Shown: piece by piece, positions 1 to 6,170 of the stretch
Layout of the letters: the number at the start of each line of letters is the position of its first letter
Position numbering within the stretch: the stretch's first letter is position 1
Assembly: GCA_011322715.1 (NCBI GenBank)
Contig: DRLX01000320.1
Location: 1-7,428, forward strand
DNA length: 7,428 nt
From: Desulfobulbaceae bacterium
GTDB lineage: Bacteria; Desulfobacterota; Desulfobulbia; Desulfobulbales; Desulfobulbaceae
Direction: 5' to 3'
Notes under the pieces: model-generated
Databases searched by the model: none
Seen by the model: the letters and a program-made list of their open reading frames with translations, nothing else
What the model was told of the DNA's origin: nothing
Translations under genes and position numbers: made by a program

Positions 1-152
1 CATGCGCCCTACGCAACAGCCCAATGGGGCGACTACGTCCTGCCCGCACTGCCGCAACGCAGCAGTACGTCCAGACCAACGGCCGGCTGGATTCTCAATC
101 GTTGTTTTTGGCTGGATTCCTGGTCGGTGGCAATAACCCACGTCAGAAAACA
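1..152. other. Flanking DNA outside the IS, no convincing gene
   Basis: This stretch lies beyond the inferred IS end. A plus-strand frame runs from ATG at 2 to TAA at 134-136 (44 residues) and contains TSCPHCRNAAVR, a CxxC pair such as occurs in zinc ribbons of some transposases. It may continue from left of the window but matches nothing I recognise. A small hairpin can form at 49-65 (ctgccgc / gcagcag, one mismatch). A 10-bp direct repeat, ggctggattc, occurs at 85-94 and 110-119. I would not annotate a gene here. Confidence 0.3.
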
Positions 153-181
153 GGATAATGCAACATCTTTTCTGTAAATTG
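153..181. repeat. Probable right terminal inverted repeat of the IS256-family element
   Basis: The sequence from ggataatgcaac through tcttttctgtaaatt resembles the ends I recall for many IS256-family elements (a TGTC-like outer part followed by TTTCTGTAAATT). It lies about 175 bases beyond the transposase stop, a sensible distance. The partner repeat at the other end is missing, so the call rests on family resemblance only. Confidence 0.5.
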
Positions 182-215
182 AGTTATTCTTCCGAGTCAT
201 TTTGTTCTGATCGGT

Positions 216-300
216 AGCCTCCGGAACCAACGGGGTCAAGGCCAAGCCCTACGGGTGCTTGCTGCGCTTCGCAGCCTTGACCCCGTTGCCCCCGGAAGCT
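216..300. repeat. Branched imperfect palindrome in the non-coding 3' part of the IS
   Basis: The arms 216-242 and 274-300 are inverted repeats of 27 nt matching at 23 positions, with the core caacggggtcaaggc perfect in both. The intervening 31 nt can form two further hairpins: aagccc/gggtgctt (244-260, one bulge) and gctgcg-ctt-cgcagc (261-275, six pairs, sharing its last bases with the outer stem). The result is a cruciform or three-way junction. On the minus strand the palindrome is bracketed by an imperfect 13-bp direct repeat, TTCCGGGGGCAAC (297-285) and TTCCGGAGGCTAC (226-214), 11 of 13 identical, which could be a scar of insertion or duplication. It is not followed by a T run on either strand, so an intrinsic terminator is unlikely. 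It may be a REP/MITE-like unit nested in the IS or part of the IS itself. Confidence 0.7.
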
Positions 301-356
301 GAACCTGCAAGTGGCGATGGCGGAGAGGTGTCTCCGACGGGGCTCAGACAAAAAGG

Positions 357-1391
357 TTATTCCTCCATATTGAGGTATCTCCGCCCTGTCAGCCATTCTT
401 CCGAGATTTCCATTGCCACTGCAGTGACCAAGCGGAGACAAGACTCCGAGTCAGGAACCAGCGTAGCGACCCTGGTTCTCCTCTTGATCTCTTTGTCTAG
501 TTGTTCCAGCATGTTGACCGTTCTGATCCGCCGTCGATGATTCGATGGCATCTGGAAAACAGTCAGTCCTTTGGGAATAGCCTGTTCCGCCCATGTAGCC
601 AGGGCAGGGGCAGCCTCCTTGTAGTCATCGATAAAGATGTCCAGTAGCCGAAAAGTCTCCTTGCCATCCGGGGCATCGAAAATAGCCCGTATGCGGTCAG
701 CGACCTCTTTTTCATGTTACGGCGAGGGACATATCCCTGTGCATTCTGCTACAGGTGGAACTGGCACCTCTGCCAAGGGACAGAGGGGAAAATGGCTTCC
801 CCCCCAGCCTTGAGGCCCTCATGGGCATCAGAGATAAAGAGTTCGACTCCGTGTAAGCCTCGATCTTTCAAGGTGTTGAGGAATTGGCGCCAGTGCACCT
901 CCTGTTCGGACAGGGATACTGATACGCCCAGAACTTCCCGCGTTCCCTTTGAGTCAACCCCAACGGCCACCAGCACCGCACAGGAGATATCCACACCGCC
1001 GTGCCGGACCTTTTCATATCTGGCATCCAGGTAGACATAGGGGAAGGCACCCAGTGCCCGGCTTCGCCAGGATTCAAGTTGTTCGTCGAGTTCTGCAGAA
1101 GCCCTGTTCACCTCACTGAATGTGACCTCGAATCCCCAAATTTTTTCGGTGATTTTGGCCACCTTGCGTGTGGAGACGCCTTGAACATACATCTCGGCGA
1201 GGGCAATTTTCAGGGCGCGCTCCGACCGTAATCCTCGTTGAAGACTACTGGGGGTAGAACCTGCTGTCCCTGGTCTGAGGAATAGCGAGTTGTATTTCCC
1301 CCGCCTTGGTCTTGACAGTCTTCGGCTTGTAACCGTTTGCGTAGCCTCGGCGGTGTTCATTACGCTCATATGGTTCGGCTTTGAGGTATCG
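357..1391 (-). pseudogene. IS256-family (Mutator-type) transposase pseudogene
   Basis: A DDE transposase remnant assembled from three reading frames. Frame 1 (about 1391-1248) reads RYLKAEPYERNEHRRGYANG and on to FYPQ. An extra base near 1247 shifts to frame 2 (1246-752), SSLQRGLRSERALKIALAEM through CQFHL. A TAG at 751-749 replaces the Gln expected in CQFHLQQNA. One base is missing in an A5 run (712-708) where NMKKEVADRIRAIF is expected. Frame 3 (707-357) then runs to RRYLNMEE and TAA at 359-357. The catalytic pattern is still visible: D in YLDARYEKVR (codon 1027-1025), D in ISDAHEGLK (829-827) and E in LEQLDKEIKRRTR (near 491). Roughly 60 N-terminal residues of a ~400-residue family protein are absent. 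With four independent defects it cannot make active transposase. The Met-initiated open frame from 1369 is misleading, because its first ~40 residues are out of frame. Confidence 0.9.
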
Positions 1392-1403
1392 GGACGTTAC
1401 AGT

Positions 1404-3839
1404 TTACCTCGTCGCCGACACGGATGGCAATGGCGCGATGGCCACACCCAGATCGCGTCCATCACTTCCATATCCCTCTTTCCGTGGATTCCATGTCTTG
1501 CTGACCAAAAACATAAGTGGTCGATCTCTGTCTAGGTCTTGAGGCAGTACCACCTCATTCCAACCATACTCTGTAATCCGCACGGATCCCAACTCTCTGC
1601 GATCCTGAATGAAACGGACAATAAGCGGCTTTTTATCGAGAAAGGGACGATCTCCCATAAAAAACAGGCGAGGCTCCCCCGACCCATACTTGGCGGTATC
1701 AATGATAGCGCTTCGACCTGTCCAACGGAACAAAAGCAGTCGTCCCTTGCTCTCATCTACCTCCAGTCTTGAAAAACCGGCCTCACGAATGGCTGGCGTG
1801 CCGGCAAAATGCGGCTCACTCACAGCAATCCCCAGATTTCTCGTATCCGTTCCCATCCCGGCAAGGCGTGGAGTCCAGGTCCTGGAGGGGGTAAAAACAA
1901 TCACATTTTCGACACTGTCCCCTATCGCCGGCAAATAATAGGTTCTGTTCACCCTCCCTGTTTTCCAGAATGTGTAATGGTCCACGGGTATATTGTTGAG
2001 TGTTACGTCGAGCACAACAGGATCCAGGGCCAGGCCCGGCGTATTGCAAACCAACGTAAAGCCGATCATGCCAGTTTCATGCAACCGGATCTCAGCCCGT
2101 GGTCCACTCCAACGAAATACCCCTTCCCTGCCCCAGTTCTCCCTACCGTAGAATCCGGCATAACGGATCGACCCTCTTTCATTGGAATATCTGATCACTC
2201 TATATCGCCTGGCAAGACGCCAGGACTGAATATTGACAAAATAGGCAACAGCGGCACTACAAAGCAGAAGGATAACACTGGAATAGAGAAGCGGCCGCAG
2301 ACGGTGCCGTCCACAAGAATCCCCGGCGATGGTCATGGCAAAGCCTGCGAAGAGAAAAACAAAAAACCAGATCAGCGGAATATACTGAATCGACTGGGTC
2401 AATCCATAGAGAAGGAGGGTGAGAAGAGAGAGGAAAGATAATCCGGCAAAAAGCGAGCTGTTCATCCGGTAATTCAACCAGAAAACGCGAAGAATACTGT
2501 AGAGCAGCAAAAGCCAGAGCACAAGACCAGCGAGGCCATTACCGATAACAAGCTGGAGAAAAAAGTTATGTGGTGTATCCCAGTTATTCACCGTTTTCCT
2601 GTTCACGGCAAAGCGACTCCCGGGAATCGACATCATCACCTTCTGATGCCACTTATATCCCCCATAGCCAAGGCCAAAGAGCGGACTCTCACTGGCAAGA
2701 ACAAGGCTTTCGCGCCAGACACGTGATCGTTCCCCCGGAGTTGCTATATGGCGCAACCGCTGCAGAATGTATTGTTTTCGTGAGAGTCCTCTGCCCTCCC
2801 CTACAGCACCGTTCCTGTGCCAGAATCCATGGCCCAGCGTACCGGCAAACAAGAAAAAAAGAGCAATGATCAACACTCCCCTCGCCAAAGGCCTACACGC
2901 GGTGCCTCTTGCCGCAGGCTTGGCCTCTCTGTCGAGACGCAGCAGGAAGAGAAAGCAAAACAAGATGACAATCGGGAAAAGAAGCCAGCTTGTACGGGAC
3001 GCTGTCAACAACAGTGACAAACCACAGAGGAGAGTCACTCCCGCCAAGATTATATAGCAGAACAGAAAACAGCGTTTTCTCGGGAGCAACAACAATACAA
3101 AGGGGAAAGTGCCAAGCATGTACTGCGCAAACCACCCGGGATTACCGGTCACTGAGTGGAGGCGTGGCACACCGGAAGGATCCAGAAATTGCGGCCGCAG
3201 CCAGCTTAAATCAATCAAGCCATACTGGTTAAGAACACCCATAAATGCGGCCAGTACCCCACCGACCGCCGCACCCCGAAACAGTTTTTTATACAAATCC
3301 GGGGCATCTTTACGTGCTGATATCAATAAAACAACGACAAAAAAAAGCAATAACCTATTTGCCGCAGCTAACGGATAGAGAGGTGCATCAGGGGTAGCGG
3401 ACAATGCAGCACTGCTGAAATCAATCAAACCCCATAGGGAAAACAGCCGGGAAAGAGAAGCGAGAGGCAACAGAAGCAACGACAAAAGGGCAAGAAGCAG
3501 ACAAGAGGCGAAGAGGAACAAAATGGTGCTATCAAGCCTTCTTCTGGTTTCTTGCCCGGGCGAAAAGAAACAGAGCATGAGACCTAGCACCACGATCAGG
3601 CTTTCAAAAACCTGGCTGTTCAACGTATAGGGCTGATAACAGTAGAGTGGGAAGGTAAGTCCGAGTAAAAAAAATAGGGATGGAAACAGACTTGGTTTGT
3701 ACTGAAAAAAAAGCAACAGAAGCGCCACGAAAAGCACTATAGCGGGCAGATCCAATCCGTTGTTGTGTAGAGCAGGAAATCTGACAACAAGGTTTCCCAG
3801 GAGAAAAAGAGTGGCCAACCAATACGTAATCCTTCCCAT
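1404..3839 (-). CDS. O-antigen polymerase/ligase (Wzy/WaaL-like) with duplicated C-terminal domains
   Basis: A large (811-residue) inner-membrane protein that probably polymerises lipid-linked repeat units or ligates them to an acceptor on the periplasmic face. About 14-16 hydrophobic segments span residues 5-535. The Wzy_C-type core is visible: SVTGNPGWFAQYMLG (229-243), LTASRTSWLL (278-287), ERSRVWRESLVLASESPLFG (370-389), GYGGYKWHQ (391-399) and NNWDTPHNFFLQLVIGNGLA (418-437), where the conserved His of the big periplasmic loop (424) lies. The last helix (517-535) is followed by about 275 extracytoplasmic residues holding two tandem copies of a ~112-residue, probably beta-rich domain (562-673 and 688-801). 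Ordinary Wzy/WaaL proteins are ~400-450 residues and lack this. It begins 6 nt after the transferase gene stop, so it is likely coupled. T8 tracts occur at 3346-3339, 3674-3667 and 3712-3705. The stop lies about 13 bases from recognisable IS sequence, so the last few residues (SATR) could be altered. Polymerase versus ligase cannot be decided here. Confidence 0.87.
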   Translation of the reverse strand: MGRITYWLATLFLLGNLVVRFPALHNNGLDLPAIVLFVALLLLFFQYKPSLFPSLFFLLGLTFPLYCYQPYTLNSQVFESLIVVLGLMLCFFSPGQETRRRLDSTILFLFASCLLLALLSLLLLPLASLSRLFSLWGLIDFSSAALSATPDAPLYPLAAANRLLLFFVVVLLISARKDAPDLYKKLFRGAAVGGVLAAFMGVLNQYGLIDLSWLRPQFLDPSGVPRLHSVTGNPGWFAQYMLGTFPFVLLLLPRKRCFLFCYIILAGVTLLCGLSLLLTASRTSWLLFPIVILFCFLFLLRLDREAKPAARGTACRPLARGVLIIALFFLFAGTLGHGFWHRNGAVGEGRGLSRKQYILQRLRHIATPGERSRVWRESLVLASESPLFGLGYGGYKWHQKVMMSIPGSRFAVNRKTVNNWDTPHNFFLQLVIGNGLAGLVLWLLLLYSILRVFWLNYRMNSSLFAGLSFLSLLTLLLYGLTQSIQYIPLIWFFVFLFAGFAMTIAGDSCGRHRLRPLLYSSVILLLCSAAVAYFVNIQSWRLARRYRVIRYSNERGSIRYAGFYGRENWGREGVFRWSGPRAEIRLHETGMIGFTLVCNTPGLALDPVVLDVTLNNIPVDHYTFWKTGRVNRTYYLPAIGDSVENVIVFTPSRTWTPRLAGMGTDTRNLGIAVSEPHFAGTPAIREAGFSRLEVDESKGRLLLFRWTGRSAIIDTAKYGSGEPRLFFMGDRPFLDKKPLIVRFIQDRRELGSVRITEYGWNEVVLPQDLDRDRPLMFLVSKTWNPRKEGYGSDGRDLGVAIAPLPSVSATR

Positions 3840-3845
3840 AAATAA

Positions 3846-5348
3846 TCAAATCTGTTTTGTACATCTATTGCTGACAAACCTGTTCAATACACCGATGATC
3901 GTCCGCCTCAGATGTTCTACCCTGCGTAGGGTATAATGGCTGATATTACTTCGTTTCAAGTCCTTGACAAGCCACAGAATCCCATAGACGTTCTCCTCCT
4001 CCGTCATTAGTGGCATCTCCAGTTTGATTTGGCACCGGCCCCCAATTTCCAGAACTTCAGCACTCCCCTGGCGCCTCCAAAGCATGGTCTCGCCGTTGCC
4101 ATTTCCCGGCAGTAACGCCGGTTCCAACATCAACTCTGCCAGGTCAAAATCCATCTTTTCCAACGCAATACTCACATTGTCCCATAGCTCTTCAACACTG
4201 TTGGAACGTAGAATCTGCATCTGAATATTCAGGAAACTCCTCCGTTCGTTGCTTAATCCGGCCTCATCGGTGAGATCACGCAGCCAGCCCCATACCTTGT
4301 CAGCTGCGAGATACTCGAGATAGCCGAGTTTCTTCACAGCGAGAAAGAACAATACCCCTGGAAAAACAAGGATAAACGCCGCTCGATGATCCTTAACATA
4401 GACAAAAGCCAGAGAAACCAGGCCAAGAAAAACTGTTACTCCATAGATAATCAGTACGACGCGACGCTGTGAATAGCCGAGTTTCAGGAGAATGTGATGA
4501 ATATGGCTCTGATCGGGGCCGAAAATCTTTTTGCCGAGGACGAAACGGCGAATAGGGGCCAGCAGTGTATCCAAGAGCGGGACCCCCAAGGCAATAATCG
4601 GGATGAGAAGGGCTACAGTAGCATGACTCTTCATCGCTCCCTGGATGGTGAGAGATGCAAGAACATAGCCCAGAAAATAACTCCCGCAATCACCCATGAA
4701 AATAGAGGCCGGATTGAAATTATAGCGAAGGAATCCCAGGCAAGATCCGGCAAGAGCACTGAGCCCTATGATGAACATGGGCTTGTTACTGGCGAATGAA
4801 AGGGTAAGAAGGGTAATGGAAACAAAGAGGCAGATTCCGGCTGCCAAACCATCCAGGCCGTCGATCAGATTGATGGCATTAATGAGAAGAACAACCCAGA
4901 AGACAGTAATACCAAGGGAGAGCCACCCCGGAAGAACAACTCCCTTATAAAGAGTCACGGAGAGCAGTTCAACATCAATGCCACCAATCCAGACAAGTAA
5001 TCCAACAGCAATCTGACCGAGGAATTTTACCCATGGCGGCAGATGCTTGATGTCGTCCCAGAGTCCGAGAAGAAAAATGCAGAAACCACCCGTAAGAAAA
5101 AATGCCTGTTCGCGGAGTAGAAGTACTGGACGAAATTCTCCAGCCTCCCAAATCAATCCTCCAGTATAGGCAACGACAAACGCAATAAAAAGGGCAATTC
5201 CTCCTGCCCGGGGAATACAGTCGTGATGTACTCGACGTGAGGAAGGATAGTCGCAGATCCCCCTCTGTATTGCCCACCGGCTGACTACAGGAGTCACCAG
5301 GAGAGCACAGAACATGGCTGCCAGAAAAACGATCAAGCTTGCCAGCAT
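3846..5348 (-). CDS. Polyprenyl-phosphate sugar-1-phosphate transferase (WecA/MraY family) with extra C-terminal domain
   Basis: An integral membrane enzyme of the PNPT family that transfers a (N-acetyl)hexosamine-1-phosphate from a UDP-sugar to undecaprenyl phosphate, the first step of lipid-linked glycan assembly. Counting from the ATG at 5348 (500 residues), motifs appear in family order: SSRRVHHDCIPRAGG (36-50), LGLWDDIKHLPPWVKFLGQ (94-112) with the Asp pair, NAINLIDGLDGLAAG (157-171), NFNPASIFMGDCGSYFLG (210-227), and QSHIHH (280-285), the HIHH block of WecA-like members. About ten or eleven hydrophobic segments cover residues 1-350. Residues ~353-500 are soluble, beyond the ~350 residues usual for WecA, and look GAF-like. 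I chose ATG 5348 because the protein then begins at the first membrane helix (MLASLIVFLAAMF). An in-frame TTG at 5399 would add 17 non-hydrophobic residues and has a G-rich stretch directly against it; neither start has a well-spaced ribosome site. It lies 66 nt after GT2 and 6 nt before the next gene. The exact sugar is unknown, so no symbol is given. Confidence 0.9.
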   Translation of the reverse strand: MLASLIVFLAAMFCALLVTPVVSRWAIQRGICDYPSSRRVHHDCIPRAGGIALFIAFVVAYTGGLIWEAGEFRPVLLLREQAFFLTGGFCIFLLGLWDDIKHLPPWVKFLGQIAVGLLVWIGGIDVELLSVTLYKGVVLPGWLSLGITVFWVVLLINAINLIDGLDGLAAGICLFVSITLLTLSFASNKPMFIIGLSALAGSCLGFLRYNFNPASIFMGDCGSYFLGYVLASLTIQGAMKSHATVALLIPIIALGVPLLDTLLAPIRRFVLGKKIFGPDQSHIHHILLKLGYSQRRVVLIIYGVTVFLGLVSLAFVYVKDHRAAFILVFPGVLFFLAVKKLGYLEYLAADKVWGWLRDLTDEAGLSNERRSFLNIQMQILRSNSVEELWDNVSIALEKMDFDLAELMLEPALLPGNGNGETMLWRRQGSAEVLEIGGRCQIKLEMPLMTEEENVYGILWLVKDLKRSNISHYTLRRVEHLRRTIIGVLNRFVSNRCTKQI

Positions 5349-5349
5349 A

Positions 5350-5415
5350 TTATCCGGGGCGACCTCTTCTCTCAGGGCACCTAGTCCGCCGGCTGGCAAC
5401 CCCTGCGGCCCGCAT
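5350..5415 (-). other. 21-codon mini-ORF bridging two operon genes
   Basis: An ATG overlaps the stop of the GT2 gene in a TGATG arrangement (stop TGA 5417-5415, ATG 5415-5413). The frame runs 21 codons, rich in Arg (MRAAGVASRR then TRCPERRGRPG), and ends in TAA at 5352-5350, one base before the ATG at 5348 that probably starts the next gene. The arrangement would allow ribosomes to be passed from the GT2 gene to the transferase gene by termination and re-initiation. There is no independent sign of selection on the peptide, and a 66-nt gap frame of this kind can arise by chance. Confidence 0.15.
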
Positions 5416-6170
5416 CAGAGCCGGAAAAAAGGATGACTGATAAAAAATCGCGCAAGGCTGGTGAGATGCCAACGCATATAGCGGAAAGTCTTGTGACTGC
5501 TGCGTCGTGCGTCATGGATCGCCATTATTCTCCTTGACAGGGCGACTCTAAAACCGGATCTCCATATCCTGAGACAGATATCCGCGTCCTCGCAATACAT
5601 AAAATACTTCTCGTCGAATCCTCCGACATGCCGGTAGACATGGGCAGGAAATAACATGAACATGCCGGCGATCCATTCAGGGTAAAAAAGTTCACTCTGC
5701 CACGCGGTGGGGAGTCTCTCCCTACGTACCAGCCGCAGCAATATCCTCCATGGTGTAGGAAACAATCTAGCATTGTCCTGCTCTTTGCCCTGGGAATCGA
5801 CAAGGACCGGTGTCACTGCGCCGATCGTGCGGTCTGCCAGCAGGGACAGAAGGTGAGGGAATGGATCCTGCTGCAGAGTGATATCAGGGTTCATGACACA
5901 AAAAAAAGGGCTGCGACAGAAGGAGAAGGCCTGATTCTGATTGGCAGCGAATCCTTTGGGAGAGCTATTATACACAACCTGAAAAGGAAAAGGAAGACCT
6001 GTGGCCAGAGACCGTACATCTTCCGGGATATTGACTGTCAGGATCACCGAAATATGGCGCGAAGCACCGCTCTCTCTGAGGGACGCCAGTAATATCCTGA
6101 CCAGTTCAGCCTGACCATGACTGATGACGGAAAGGCAGATCCTCGGTTCAGCTACCATGATCTTCCGCAT
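5415..6170 (-). CDS. GT2 family glycosyltransferase, rhamnosyltransferase-like
   Basis: A 251-residue GT-A fold family 2 glycosyltransferase, resembling WbbL-type rhamnosyltransferases that act on lipid-linked O-antigen or cell-wall precursors. Visible landmarks are LSVISHGQAELV (13-24, first beta strand), KGFAANQNQA (72-81, the family's GFaxNxN block), and VMNPDITL (92-99), where NPD replaces the usual DxD metal and nucleotide motif. Further on are WIAGMFML (166-173) and GGFDEKYFMYCEDADICL (183-200), which contains the ED acidic pair and probable catalytic base, and a His-Asp pair near 219-220. At 251 residues it is near the short end for the family, with no membrane tail. The first ATG (6170) overlaps the upstream gene. 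An in-frame ATG at 6158 (MVAEPRICLS) is preceded by GCGGAAG and may be the true start. A T8 run (5907-5900) encodes Phe-Phe just before the NPD motif. The rhamnose assignment is inferred from similarity only. Confidence 0.88.
   Translation of the reverse strand: MRKIMVAEPRICLSVISHGQAELVRILLASLRESGASRHISVILTVNIPEDVRSLATGLPFPFQVVYNSSPKGFAANQNQAFSFCRSPFFCVMNPDITLQQDPFPHLLSLLADRTIGAVTPVLVDSQGKEQDNARLFPTPWRILLRLVRRERLPTAWQSELFYPEWIAGMFMLFPAHVYRHVGGFDEKYFMYCEDADICLRIWRSGFRVALSRRIMAIHDARRSSHKTFRYMRWHLTSLARFFISHPFFRL

Larger units (their letters stand above)
153..1391 (-). mobile_element. Degenerate IS256-family insertion sequence, left end lost
   Basis: The stretch holds a broken IS256-family transposase, its downstream non-coding part, and one terminal inverted repeat near 153-181. 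The transposase-start end is missing: recognisable sequence begins abruptly at about 1391, 13 bases after the stop of the Wzy-like gene, and no matching left inverted repeat is seen near 1391-1440. With only one end present, target-site duplication cannot be assessed. The element is therefore an old, immobile remnant lying in the same orientation as the polysaccharide genes. Its right boundary is set by similarity of the 153-181 sequence to remembered IS256-family ends and may be off by a few bases. Confidence 0.8.

Noticed and set aside
2..136. Small CxxC protein gene at the left edge
   Set aside because: It has 44 codons, no ribosome site visible, cannot be seen upstream of base 1, and resembles no family I can name. 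I kept it only as a remark.
216..300. Intrinsic terminator
   Set aside because: The stem is long, but neither strand has a T tract after it, and the loop is itself structured.
216..300. Integron attC site
   Set aside because: The size (~60-85 nt), palindromic form and AAC...GTT borders recall attC. However, the flanking 7-mers (AACCAAC and GTTGCCC) do not fit RYYYAAC/GTTRRRY well, the GGGG/CCCC next to them is paired where attC has an unpaired spacer, and no integrase or cassette genes are near.
708..751. Programmed frameshift or stop-codon readthrough in the transposase
   Set aside because: The shift would come after an amber codon, a second unrelated indel lies at ~1247, and the N-terminus is missing. 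IS256-family transposases are normally a single frame, so simple decay explains it better.
749..1369. Intact 206-residue protein starting at 1369
   Set aside because: Its first ~40 residues are the wrong frame of the transposase, and it ends at an amber codon inside the conserved CQFHLQQNA block.
1809..2441. Long plus-strand open frame of 210 codons
   Set aside because: It lies wholly opposite the Wzy-like gene, which has clear family motifs and repeated domains. The plus-strand translation has no recognisable pattern and many Pro, Arg and Ser residues typical of an antisense shadow.
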